A stretch of DNA of 64,000 nt, from positions 56,849 through 120,848 of the forward strand of contig CAZIKF010000011.1 in NCBI GenBank assembly GCA_964539825.1, read 5' to 3'. Below the pieces are notes generated by a model that saw only the letters and a list, made by a program, of their open reading frames with translations, ran no database searches and was not told the DNA's origin. Source of the DNA: CAZIKF01 sp964539825 (GTDB lineage: Bacteria > Muiribacteriota > UBA6191). This document shows positions 34,514 to 43,948 of the stretch, in pieces. The translations under genes were made by a program, and so were the position numbers. Positions within the stretch are counted from its first letter, which is position 1. The number at the start of each line of letters is the position of its first letter.

Positions 34514-34993
34514 ATGAGAATTCGCAAGGCTTCGAAGGCCGAATGGGAGAAGATTTTTCAGATCAGTTTTGAAAACTGGCCGCGGGGAGCATCTTTAGAA
34601 CAGCATATAAAGGCATGTTATAAGCATGCGAACTACAGCAAGGGAACCTGGTACATTCTTGGCGAGACTCCTGAAATTCTCAGTGTACTCATACTCTATG
34701 ATTTTCACACCATGTTAAAGGGCATAGGTACAGTGATGACTCCGCAAAGTCATCGCCACAAGGGGTATGCCTCGGCTCTTTTAGAGAGTGTAATTCAGAT
34801 GAATGATGATCTGGAGCCAAGGCCTTATTTGCTCCTATTTTCTGATATCGCGACCTCTTTCTATGAGCGACTGGGTTTTCAAACTTTACCTCCCAGGTTA
34901 CAGAAAAGACCCGATAGCCCCTGCATGATTCGAATCCCCATCTCAAAGGCTCCCCTCAGGCAGTTTCCAGGTAAAATTCCAGCACCTTTTTAG
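34514..34993 (+). CDS. GNAT family acetyltransferase
   Basis: A 159-residue single-domain GNAT: MRIRKASKAEWEKIFQISF at the N-terminus and the acetyl-CoA loop QSHRHKGYASALLESVIQM near 85-105, then a C-terminal SDIATSFYERLGFQ strand typical of the fold. The in-frame ATG at 34502 would overlap the epimerase gene by 11 bp and is an alternative start. Probably co-transcribed with the epimerase. Substrate unknown. Confidence 0.82.
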   Translation: MRIRKASKAEWEKIFQISFENWPRGASLEQHIKACYKHANYSKGTWYILGETPEILSVLILYDFHTMLKGIGTVMTPQSHRHKGYASALLESVIQMNDDLEPRPYLLLFSDIATSFYERLGFQTLPPRLQKRPDSPCMIRIPISKAPLRQFPGKIPAPF

Positions 34994-35118
34994 ATCATTT
35001 CCCTGAATCGCAACAAATATTGATCACGCAACGTAGACCTTTTGTGTGGGACTAATGCTGGTCTCATTGCACTTTTGTCGGTGTATAGCGTGGCGGATTT
35101 TCGCCAAGATGTTTGAAC

Positions 35119-36894
35119 ATGTTAAGAGTTCTTTTCGTTTGCGTCCTTTCAGTCTTGATTTCTAGCGCAGCAGAATCAGCGATTAAGCTGCATTTTGGGC
35201 CGGTTCCAGAAGGGAAAATGTCCTTGGATAAGCATTTTCTGAAGTTTCTTTCCTATACCAAGAAGACCCTGGATATGGCTTTTTATGAAGTCCGTGATGA
35301 AAACATCATGAATAAGTTTATTGAACTTCATAAGGCAGGTGTAAAGATTCGCCTGGTTGTAGATAACGACTATTACTTCCAAAAAGATCATGAGACGGGC
35401 AAAGTGGACGAGAGTTCCTACAATCAATATATCGAACCCATGCTTGAGGCCGGTATGGACGTTAGACAAGACCTTGGCCGCTCTGGGCTGATGCACAACA
35501 AGTTTTGTGTTCGAGATGGAAAATACGTTTGGGTGGGTTCCTACAATCTCACAAACACCGGAGCCTACAATAACGAAAACAATGTCCTTGAGTTTCAAAG
35601 CAAGCGCCTCGGAGATATTTACACCAGGGAACTTGAAGAGATGTACGAAGACGAGCAATTTGGTACGACTTCACCCTCTACCATTGAAGATCAGAGTCTG
35701 GAACTAAAGGACACCAAACTACAAGTAGTTTTCGCACCCGAAGATGATCCCCTGGGAGTGATTGAACGTCACTTATCCCAGGCCCAGGAAAGTATCTTTT
35801 TCATGCAGTTCGCTATGACCGCCGATGAGCTTGGCGCTGTATTAATTGAAAAATTTAACCAGGGGTTGTCTATCGAAGGTATGTTTGATCGCTCCTTGTA
35901 TCGCAGTACTGGTCCTTACGCAGAGTTTTCCAAACTTCTTCAGGCTGGTATTCCTATGGTGGTTTATGAATCTCCTACCAGAGGAAAACTCCACCACAAG
36001 GTCTTTATTATCGATCCGGGTGGTGAAAATCCCATGGTCATCACGGGCTCTCTAAATGCTTCTGCCAATGGAGCCAAGTCCAATGACGAAAATATAATCG
36101 TTATCCAAAACGCCGAGATCACCATGGCCTACTACAAGCAGTTTAGAAAGCTTTCAACTCAGATGAGCGAAGTTACAGCCGGATTTAAAGACGTCGGGCA
36201 TCTTCGCATGAATACTGTGGTCGATAAGGCTACTTTGCTTGTGAGTAGCAATGGTAGAAAAACCAAGAGTTTGAAAATTCAGCTTCCCGCCAGATGGCCA
36301 GATCAGGAGGGTCAGATGGGAATGCGAATCCTGAGACTCAAAGACGGGGAGAGGGTAGACACTACCGAGAAAGAAAAGATCAAAATTTCTCCCAAAGAAA
36401 TCACCATCAATAGTGCGGATCTGAAGTCCAAGGGTGAGGGAGCCCTTCTTATCATTGAACTATTGAATATCACTACACCCTCAATAGCTGGACAGTATAA
36501 CCTGTACATTCGAGCCCGTAATTCCTTTGCGCGCAAGTATCATCCTTTGGCGATCCAGCCTGTACTCACCATCGTTGGAGAGGAAGAGGACACCGAACTA
36601 GGTCCAGAAGAAGCAATCCTTCAGGAGTTGGTTCAGGGAGAGTTTGGAACTCTCGACGGTTTGTTAGATGCCTGCAAGAAAGATGGGGAATGCGAGATCT
36701 TTTATTCTCGTGGTTTCGTAACCAAGGGGATGCAGATTCTCAAGCAGCGAATCCTCATTGAGAATTCGAAAGAGGCCAAAGTTCTGCTGAAGAAATTTGA
36801 GTGGGTCAAGAGTCATGTCCTGCCTGATTTTCGATCTGACCGTAAAGAGCAGTTCCTATCGAACCAGGCTGAAATTTTTGATAAGCTTTATTAA
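35119..36894 (+). CDS. Phospholipase D-like protein, secreted
   Basis: A 591-residue protein with a signal peptide (LRVLFVCVLSVLISSAAESA) and two HxK motifs: LMHNKFCVRDGKYVWVGSYN with TNTGAYNNEN, and KLHHKVFIIDPG with ITGSLNASANGAKSNDEN. Both halves of the PLD active site are therefore present, giving a phosphodiesterase fold. Residues 370-591 form a C-terminal region I do not recognise, with an immunoglobulin-like stretch. The ATG at 35119 is chosen over a TTG at 35113. The target could be lipid or nucleic acid; sequence alone does not say. Confidence 0.9.
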   Translation: MLRVLFVCVLSVLISSAAESAIKLHFGPVPEGKMSLDKHFLKFLSYTKKTLDMAFYEVRDENIMNKFIELHKAGVKIRLVVDNDYYFQKDHETGKVDESSYNQYIEPMLEAGMDVRQDLGRSGLMHNKFCVRDGKYVWVGSYNLTNTGAYNNENNVLEFQSKRLGDIYTRELEEMYEDEQFGTTSPSTIEDQSLELKDTKLQVVFAPEDDPLGVIERHLSQAQESIFFMQFAMTADELGAVLIEKFNQGLSIEGMFDRSLYRSTGPYAEFSKLLQAGIPMVVYESPTRGKLHHKVFIIDPGGENPMVITGSLNASANGAKSNDENIIVIQNAEITMAYYKQFRKLSTQMSEVTAGFKDVGHLRMNTVVDKATLLVSSNGRKTKSLKIQLPARWPDQEGQMGMRILRLKDGERVDTTEKEKIKISPKEITINSADLKSKGEGALLIIELLNITTPSIAGQYNLYIRARNSFARKYHPLAIQPVLTIVGEEEDTELGPEEAILQELVQGEFGTLDGLLDACKKDGECEIFYSRGFVTKGMQILKQRILIENSKEAKVLLKKFEWVKSHVLPDFRSDRKEQFLSNQAEIFDKLY

Positions 36895-36908
36895 ATGCGG
36901 CTTAGAGT

Positions 36909-37106
36909 TTAGAAGTGCCAACTGATTTTGGCAGCAGTTGTTGAATCCGTGTAACTGAGCAGTCCGTTGGAATGGAAAAAACCCGGCAGGCTGCTTCCAG
37001 ACCGGTGTTTCTGATTGGCTTTGTATTCCGGATTTCTATATCGAGCGGCCGTATTTTTTGTACCCTGGTTTCTTGATTGCGTTCTGTGGTAATCCCGCTG
37101 GTTCAT
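36909..37106 (-). CDS. Possible small basic protein
   Basis: A 65-residue reading frame with a textbook AGGAG 6 nt before the ATG (MNQRDYHRTQSRNQ...). It is rich in Arg, Asn, Gln and Thr and ends SWHF. No family is recognised. It fills much of an otherwise empty 394-bp spacer (36895-37288) and converges on the PLD-like gene. The ribosome site is the main support; it could be a chance frame. Confidence 0.4.
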   Translation of the reverse strand: MNQRDYHRTQSRNQGTKNTAARYRNPEYKANQKHRSGSSLPGFFHSNGLLSYTDSTTAAKISWHF

Positions 37107-37288
37107 TCTAGGCTCCTTTTCTATTGATGGCGGCTTCATGATTAAGCCGGGTTAAATTGAATCCACTATTTAAAGAATTACTCAAAATGAAGAGGGTGTG
37201 TGTTGCGAAACACTTCCTGTTTGCAATGTTCCATTTGTTCCCATAGCACACTCGTCAATCTGCGTCAGTCGTAGTATGGCCATTGCCA

Positions 37289-38098
37289 ATGGAAAATCGT
37301 TTTCAATTCGAAGAAGTAGAAGGGTTTCGAGTAGGGCTATATCCCAACCGAGTGAATGGCGCCTGCACTCTGTATCGAATCGGCGATTTCCTGGTAGACA
37401 CCGGACCCCCTAACCAGTGGAGAAGGGTTCGAAAGTTTATTTCAGAAAAGGATGTAAGCACACTGGTTCTCACTCATCACCATGAAGATCATGCCGGAAA
37501 TGCACGTCGAATTCATGATGTGACCTCCGCCAAAGTCTTGAGTCATGAAAGTGGGCTGGACTATTATCGAAATGGCTTTGAAATCCAGTTGTATCGAAGG
37601 CTGACCTGGGGAACTCCTTATTGGGGATTGGAGCCACAGAGCATAACGGGGGATTTGAATTTACAGTCAGGACTTCTCTTGCGGCCCATCCATACACCAG
37701 GACATTCCGATGATATGACCTGCTTTCATGAACCCAACCGGGGATGGTTATTCACAGGTGACGCCTATGTATCCGCTCAGCCCAAATTCCTGAGGTGTGC
37801 CGAGAATCCCATCTTAGAGATTGAGAGTCTTAAAGCCCTGTCAAAGCTAGATTTTCAGACGGTTTTTTGTGCCCACAGAGGTATACTCAGGGATGGAAAA
37901 AGAGACATCCAACGGAAATTGGACTATTTACAGGGGATGAGACAAAGAGTTGGAGACTTGGCCGAAAAAGGACTGAGCCAAAAGGAAGTTACGCGCAGAA
38001 TTCTGGGTCGAGAGAGCTTACTTAGCTACTTCAGCCTGTTTGATTTTTCCAAACGAAATTTCATCAGAGCCTTTTGGCCTCAAGAAGTCGATCGCTGA
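37289..38098 (+). CDS. Metallo-beta-lactamase-fold hydrolase
   Basis: A 269-residue MBL protein: VDTGPP, THHHEDHAGN (HxHxDH), then HTPGHSDDM, FTGDAY and a C-terminal CAHRG, giving the five usual metal ligands. Residues 200-269 form a helical tail (LDYLQGMRQRVGDLAEKG...) as in RNase Z-like/LACTB2-type hydrolases. The ATG at 37289 is chosen; a TTG two codons upstream opens the frame. No ribosome site is visible. Substrate unknown. Confidence 0.85.
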   Translation: MENRFQFEEVEGFRVGLYPNRVNGACTLYRIGDFLVDTGPPNQWRRVRKFISEKDVSTLVLTHHHEDHAGNARRIHDVTSAKVLSHESGLDYYRNGFEIQLYRRLTWGTPYWGLEPQSITGDLNLQSGLLLRPIHTPGHSDDMTCFHEPNRGWLFTGDAYVSAQPKFLRCAENPILEIESLKALSKLDFQTVFCAHRGILRDGKRDIQRKLDYLQGMRQRVGDLAEKGLSQKEVTRRILGRESLLSYFSLFDFSKRNFIRAFWPQEVDR

Positions 38099-38163
38099 AT
38101 TTCCTGCCATTTGGCTAGCTACTTGAAGATGTCCCTGTGTAATCTTTCTCTTTTCTTCGCATC

Positions 38164-39009
38164 TCAGGTAGGTTTGAGTTGATAGTAAAAAATCTCCCCT
38201 ACCTGGACCTGATCAAGATCTGTAGTATATCGATCTACTGCTTCAGAAGCCCCACTGATATATAGCCCATTTCCCACCAGTTGATCACAAAGCTTTTTAA
38301 CAAGACTTCTCTTATGCCTTTCACGAAAGTAGATGATCACATTTCGGCAAAGAATCATGTCGAAGGTGCCTAACTCTGAGAGGGATTCCATGAGATTGAA
38401 GGTTCGGAACTCAACTCCTCTTCGAAATTTAGTCTTAATCTTCCAACTCCCTTCAGGACCCTTGTCAAAATAGGTATCTACCTGCAAAGGCTGGAGGTTT
38501 GTTTTGATCGAATCAAGCTTGTAAATACCCTCTCTGGCCTTTGAAAGCGCCGTGGTGTCAACGTCGATACCGAGGATTTGGATCTTGGGTAAGTGTGCGC
38601 TCAAACCCATCCTTTTCGCGAGTTCGTGAATGAGTATGGAGAGGGAGTAGGCTTCCTGCCCCGTAGAAACTCCAGCGCAAAGATACCTTAAAAAAAGACG
38701 TTTACAAGTGCTGAGTTCCTCCAGGTGTACCGGTAATATATTTTTCTCCAAACAGTCCCACAGGGGGTGGTCACGAAACCAACTGGTTTCGTTGGTGGTC
38801 ATCAATTCGATCAATCGTGGAAGAAGCGTTGTTTTCTGCCGTTCAATCGCCTTCAGGAACTGGTTGAAAGACTCACACTTCAATTCGTCCATGAGCATGT
38901 TTAGACGATTTTCAAACAAGTAGCTCTTTTCCCTCGGAACAAAGATCCCGCAGAGTTCTTCAAGTAGAACACTTAGATCGGTGTATTCCTGTCGATTAAT
39001 TTTTGGCAT
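38164..39009 (-). CDS. cheR: Chemotaxis protein methyltransferase CheR
   Basis: A 281-residue SAM-dependent methyltransferase that methylates glutamates of chemoreceptors. N-terminal all-helical domain, then TTNETSWFRDHPLW, SAM motif YLCAGVSTGQEAYSLSI, and ILCRNVIIYF, all CheR signatures. Last gene of the minus-strand unit cheA-cheW-MCP-cheR. The nearby MCP has no C-terminal NWETF-type tether, so CheR probably docks without it. Start at the ATG at 39009, one codon after an in-frame TTG. Confidence 0.95.
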   Translation of the reverse strand: MPKINRQEYTDLSVLLEELCGIFVPREKSYLFENRLNMLMDELKCESFNQFLKAIERQKTTLLPRLIELMTTNETSWFRDHPLWDCLEKNILPVHLEELSTCKRLFLRYLCAGVSTGQEAYSLSILIHELAKRMGLSAHLPKIQILGIDVDTTALSKAREGIYKLDSIKTNLQPLQVDTYFDKGPEGSWKIKTKFRRGVEFRTFNLMESLSELGTFDMILCRNVIIYFRERHKRSLVKKLCDQLVGNGLYISGASEAVDRYTTDLDQVQVGEIFYYQLKPT

Positions 39010-39046
39010 CAATGGGATTCCACTTCGCTATTTTGAATTCTACTGT

Positions 39047-40984
39047 TTAAGTCTTAGCTAGAGATCGCTGCTCTGACTCGAAACTATCAATTACTTTCTC
39101 CAAGTCCTCGAAATTTTCGCGAAGATTCTTGGACTGTTCCTCTAACTGCTGGGTGTCTGCCATGACCCCGGAGGCTGCACGGGAAATCTGGTTCATTCCG
39201 GCTTCAATTTGTTCCAGAGCCGTAGATTGCTGTCCGGTGCTGCGTACAAACTCTTCTTGAAACTCAGCCAGTACCTTTACCTTTGCAGTGATGCCATCGA
39301 GTAATTTTGAGGTCACCTGGACCTGGTTTACGCCTTCATGTATCTTATTTACGGTAGATTCCACCAATTCGGTTATCTCCTTGGCAGAGTGTCCTGAGCG
39401 GCCGGCAAGGGAGCGTACCTCGTCAGCGACAACAGCGAATCCCTTTCCCTGCTCTCCCGCTCTGGCAGCCTCCACAGCAGCATTTAAAGCTAGTAGATTT
39501 GTTTGGAAGGAGATGTTGTCAATGGTCACCGAAATATTTGAAATCTGTTTTCCAAAGCCATCCATCTCTGTCATTGCCGTTACCATGGAATGCGTTGATT
39601 CCATTCCCTCAGAGGCGGCGTTCTGCGCCTCTTCTGCGACGCTTTTGGATTGGTTTGCTCTTTCAAGAGAGTGCTTTAAAAAATTAGTAATCTCAGTGGT
39701 GGATGCCTGAATCTCCTCGATGCTAGCCGCCTGGTCGGACACTCTCTCGGATAATCCCAGGCTCATCTGGGACAGAGTTTCTGAGCGGACCTGTACTTGC
39801 TGTGCCGTTTGTTTGAGGTTATCTAAAGAGCCATATAGATTATCTTTCATTTTCTCAAGAGAAGTAGAAAGAGTTCCAATCTCATCGTGCCGATCCATCT
39901 CATAACTAACCTTGAAGTCACCCTCAGATAGCTTCCTGGTTGTGACTGCAAGTTCCTCAAGCGGTCTGCAGATACCGATTTTCACAAAGTAGCGCAATCC
40001 TATGATGACCAGGAGCGCAAGGCCAAATAGAACCGCTCCACTGGCCATGATCTGGTCGCGCATGGCTTGAATTCCGCTCATTCTGCTATCAACCTGAGAT
40101 TCGAGATGATGTTCAGCCTTCAGGGCTTCATCAAGAAGAGATGTCTGAATTCTTTCATATGCGCCATGTATCTTCGTGAATTGATCAAAATACTCCATAG
40201 ACTCGGAACTCAGACGAAGATGATCACCCAGAGACTTCTCGATCAATTGAGCCGATGAGCGGTCTCCCTTATGGGCTTTCTCAAAAATCTTGGAGTTCTT
40301 CATGGATTCTAAATGGCTCTTAAGTAACTGAACATCTTTTTGAATCTTTCTTTCGAGCGCTTCACTATGTTCGTTATCTAGATGGCGCAGAACTAAATCC
40401 AAATGGTCAAGCAGAGACGCTTTAAATTCCAAGGGTTTGACCCGCCCGAGAACTAATTCCTTAAGACCTCTATTCCAACTGGTTTCTTGAAAAGGATTTT
40501 CTCTCAATGTCTCCAATTCAGCCTGATGATGATGGCCTACTTCATCGAGAAGCACTTCAAACTCTTCAACTCCCTTGAGTAACTCTTTCCTGACTACTTT
40601 ATAGTGATCATGGGCGGCCAGCATTCTATCGCGCAGGCTAATGGAGTCCTCAAAGAGTCTTTTCAGCTCTTCCTTGGTCTTCTCACTGAGCAGGGTGAAG
40701 GTTTCAATTTTTTTCAAATGTTGAGCGGATTCCTTGTCAATTTCCCTCAGGGCTTTTTGATTCAGCTTCTGACCAGTCTCAATTGCCTTATTAGCGCGCA
40801 GGTATTCCTTTTGTAGATCTCCAAGGAATGAATCCATCGTAAAGAGCGCCTCAAGGGCTTCGGAGCGAATGGTTGCTAAGAGGTCAGTCACAGAATACAA
40901 GGCCTTGGTGGAATTAACCTGTAAAACCACAACAAGTACAATGATTGCCAGGTACCCCAGGGTGAGTTTGGTGAAAATTTTCAT
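39047..40984 (-). CDS. Methyl-accepting chemotaxis protein
   Basis: A 645-residue receptor: membrane helix 1 (about 8-26), a long helical, probably periplasmic four-helix-type sensor region (about 30-315), membrane helix 2 (about 316-336), HAMP (about 338-390, PLEELAVTTRKLSEGDF) and a signalling domain whose hairpin tip is SFQTNLLALNAAVEAARAGE. The ligand-binding part resembles no named family that I recognise. In an operon with cheA, cheW and cheR. No flagellar or pilus-twitching genes lie beside it. Confidence 0.95.
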   Translation of the reverse strand: MKIFTKLTLGYLAIIVLVVVLQVNSTKALYSVTDLLATIRSEALEALFTMDSFLGDLQKEYLRANKAIETGQKLNQKALREIDKESAQHLKKIETFTLLSEKTKEELKRLFEDSISLRDRMLAAHDHYKVVRKELLKGVEEFEVLLDEVGHHHQAELETLRENPFQETSWNRGLKELVLGRVKPLEFKASLLDHLDLVLRHLDNEHSEALERKIQKDVQLLKSHLESMKNSKIFEKAHKGDRSSAQLIEKSLGDHLRLSSESMEYFDQFTKIHGAYERIQTSLLDEALKAEHHLESQVDSRMSGIQAMRDQIMASGAVLFGLALLVIIGLRYFVKIGICRPLEELAVTTRKLSEGDFKVSYEMDRHDEIGTLSTSLEKMKDNLYGSLDNLKQTAQQVQVRSETLSQMSLGLSERVSDQAASIEEIQASTTEITNFLKHSLERANQSKSVAEEAQNAASEGMESTHSMVTAMTEMDGFGKQISNISVTIDNISFQTNLLALNAAVEAARAGEQGKGFAVVADEVRSLAGRSGHSAKEITELVESTVNKIHEGVNQVQVTSKLLDGITAKVKVLAEFQEEFVRSTGQQSTALEQIEAGMNQISRAASGVMADTQQLEEQSKNLRENFEDLEKVIDSFESEQRSLAKT

Positions 40985-41041
40985 ATCAATGTTCTTTCGA
41001 AAGTCTTAAGAGCCTTTCAGGGTCTTTATTTAGTACAAGTT

Positions 41042-41530
41042 CTACACCAGGTTCAGGTCATCCTCAGCCAGAATCTGGACCAGGTCAAGAACGATGATAA
41101 CTTCATCATCAGCCTTTCCCATCGCTCTCACATATTGTGAAGTCTCAGATCGGGTGATGCTGGGGGGCGGTTCCAGATTCTCACTGCTGAACTCAGTAAC
41201 ATCTGCTACGGTGTCGACGATCAGTCCAATTTCCTTGTCCTTGGCGCTGACCACAATAATGCAGGTCCGATCCGTATATTCAGCATCCGGCAGGGAAAAA
41301 CGAGTTCTCAGGTCCATGAGGGCGAGGATGTGACCTCGCAAGCTGATGACTCCCTTTAGATAATCAGGAAAATGTGGAACCGGTCTCGTTTTCTGCATTC
41401 TAATGATCTCTTTCACCGACTCGATGGCAAGGCCATACTTTTCATTTTCAAGGAGGAAAGTAAGAAATTTCCCGGGAGCCGGAAGACTGTCCTGAGGTTG
41501 TTCAGATCGCTGATCTGTATCTTTTTTCAT
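41042..41530 (-). CDS. cheW: Chemotaxis coupling protein CheW
   Basis: A 162-residue CheW-fold adaptor linking receptor and CheA: FLTFLLENEKYGLAIESVKEI, the conserved VISLRGHILALMDLRTRF and VVSAKDKEIGLIVDTVADV. Its stop lies 57 bp before the MCP start, and it starts 16 bp after the cheA stop on the same strand. An N-terminal Gln/Pro-rich lead of about 20 residues precedes the domain. Confidence 0.95.
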   Translation of the reverse strand: MKKDTDQRSEQPQDSLPAPGKFLTFLLENEKYGLAIESVKEIIRMQKTRPVPHFPDYLKGVISLRGHILALMDLRTRFSLPDAEYTDRTCIIVVSAKDKEIGLIVDTVADVTEFSSENLEPPPSITRSETSQYVRAMGKADDEVIIVLDLVQILAEDDLNLV

Positions 41531-41546
41531 GTGCTAATCCTTCTCT

Positions 41547-43750
41547 TTAGTAGGATACTTCCTGTTCTTCGCTGGCTGCCCGAATAATTCCGTCAATATT
41601 AAGGACAAGACTGATTTCTCCAGACCCAAGAACTGTACATCCGGATAGACTTTGAGAACCAACACCAAAAGTGGCAAGCGGTTTAATTACAATCTGCTGT
41701 CTCCCTTGAACTTTGTCGACTAGCAAGGCGACCGGACTATCCTCATCACCTACAATCACGAGCATGCCTCTCGTGATCTGTGTTTCGGCCTGTTCAATTC
41801 TATGCAATTGATGCAGTCTGATAATGGGGATGAGTCTGCCTCTTAAATGAAGCAACTCTTGCTGATCAATATTTCTTTGAATCTCACCCTCTGAGGGCTT
41901 AAGAGCCTCCCGAACATCAACCAGGGGTATCGAGTAGAAGGTAGACCCCACTTCCACCAACATCCCTTCCAGAATTGAAAGAGTAGCCGGGATCTTCATC
42001 GTGAAACAAGTTCCCTGTCCAAAGGTAGAGTTCACCAATACTTTTCCATGGAGTTTTTGAACGATATTTGCGTGGACCACATCCATCCCGACTCCCCGGC
42101 CGGAAATGTCAGTCACTTCTGCGGCGGTGGAAAAGCCAGGTTGAAAAATAAGGCTGAAAATCTCTTCATCCGGTGAAGTCTCATTGATAGCCCCATTCAC
42201 TCCCTGTTCGACAGCTTTTTTCAAGATTCGGTTACGGTCCAGCCCAGCGCCATCATCTCGAAGGGAAATGGCGATTTCAGAGCCTTCTTGAAGAGCCTTG
42301 AGTTCCACCGTTCCGTAGCTTTCCTTATCGCTGGAGAGCCGTGTTTGAGTATCCTCTATGCCGTGATCAATGCAGTTTCTGGCTATATGCATGAGGGGAT
42401 CGGAAATGAGTTCCACCAGGCGTTTGTCGATTCTGGTTTCCTCACCAGACATGCTGAGCTCTACTTTCTTGGCACATTTTCTTGAAGTATCATGAATCAC
42501 CCGTCTTACTTTAGCGAAAACCGGTGACAGGGGTACCATTCTTAGACTGAGCGTCAATTCATACAGTCTTCTCGTGAGGATGGAGAGGGTTTCACATTTC
42601 TTTTCGAATTCACCGCTTCCGCTTTGCATTGCCTCTGAACCAAAGATGACTTGATCCTGGGTAATGAGCAGTTCGCCAAACATATTCACCAGGGTATCGA
42701 GCTGATTCATATCTACGCGGATGTTTTGTTGGACAATAGGTTTTGATTCCGGGTCTATGGAAGGATCTGGGGAGACTGGGGAAGGCTGGTCAGGGACTGG
42801 CTCTTCAATCGCCACGTTAGTCTGTGCAATTACGCTGCCTTCTNNNNNNNNNNNNNNNNNNNNNNNNNNNNNNNNNNNNNNNNNNNNNNNNNNNNNNNNN
42901 NNNNNNNNNNNNNNNNNNNNNNNNNNNNNNNNNNNNNNNNNNNGTCAGGGACTGGCTCTTCAATCGCCACGTTAGTCTGTGCAATTACGCTGCCTTCTTC
43001 GAAAGTCTTGAGGATTTCATTTACACTGTCCTCAAAAGCCTCAATAAGTGAGGGGTCAATGGGGCCGCCCTGTGAAAAAATCCCTTCCAGAGCGGATTGA
43101 AGTTTCTTGGCCAGGGAGGCTATTTCCTGGTTTTGAGCATCTGAGGTTTCTTCTTGAATTCTCTGCAGTGCTTCCAGGCAGGAAGCTTGGTATTCCGTTT
43201 CATCGGGGAATTGAGTCAGAATGAAGTAATCAGTTTTCAGGGTGTCGACCGCATTTACCAGGATAGGGGAGTAATCTTGAGAGGAGGTTTTCTGCGGGTT
43301 AACTTCTTGCTCAATGATTGATTGTGGATCCCCTGGAGTACCTGGTTCTTGATGAGCTTCAAAACCTCGGAGTCTTTGTAGACATTCCTCCAGATCTCCC
43401 TCAGTAATCCCTTCAGTGGCGGTTTCTTCAAGATGCTCAAAGATTTCCATGATCAGATCACAGCATTTGCAAAGTGCGTCAATTTCTTCTTCAGAGCATT
43501 TCAGGTTTAGATCTTGATAGGAGTCGATCAGGGATTCAGCTGCATGGGCGAGGGTTCCCAGGTGGGTTAGCTTGAGAAATCCAGACCCCCCTTTCACGGA
43601 ATGAAACAAGCGCATTACCTCCGAAATGTGGGATTCATAGTCTCCCTGAGCCTGTCCGGAGAGAATCTTGAGGAGGCAGTCCTCCGCCCTGGATATAGCC
43701 TCCTTGGAATCGAGGAGGAATTCTTGCAAGAGTTCCTGTGCGTCGTTCAT
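41547..43750 (-). CDS. cheA: Chemotaxis histidine kinase CheA, interrupted by an artefactual assembly gap
   Basis: Minus-strand kinase with Hpt domain (phospho-His in LFHSVKGGSGFLK), dimerisation P3 (DMNQLDTLVNMFGELLITQ), ATPase P4 (N-box HIARNCIDHGIED; ISLRDDGAGLD; GRGVGMDVV) and CheW-like P5. No clear P2 domain. A 100-N gap (42844-42943) splits it, but the 55 nt on each side of the gap are identical. Removing the gap and one copy leaves exactly 683 codons in frame (682 residues), with VAIEEPVPD joining QPSPVSP. The gene is therefore most likely intact. Divergent from cheB. Confidence 0.93.
42844..42943. other. Assembly gap (100 N) with 55-bp identical flanks
   Basis: The 55 bases ending at 42843 are repeated exactly starting at 42944. 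This is what two contigs with an unmerged k-mer overlap (k=55) look like after scaffolding. No sequence is likely to be missing. Confidence 0.9.
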
Positions 43751-43948
43751 TTCACTTCTTCGATCCGGTACCGCAAGGTTGAAAATTTACCCTTGGACTG
43801 TTTCAGTAGAACTAATTGTGGCAGAATGGCCATTGCAGATATTAACAAGAATTCTTGCTGGGCTACAATTGAATGCTCTTCTTTACCAACAAAAAGAAGA
43901 ATGGGTTATGTCCATCAACACGCCAAAGAGGGTCAAGGTTTGAAATCT

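Noticed and set aside
42789..42998. A 55-bp direct repeat in cheA around the N gap
   Set aside because: The exact identity, the k-mer-like length and the restored reading frame point to unmerged contig ends rather than a real repeat.
43601..43948. N-terminal extension of CheB
   Set aside because: It overlaps the 5' part of cheA on the other strand and adds no conserved receiver residues.
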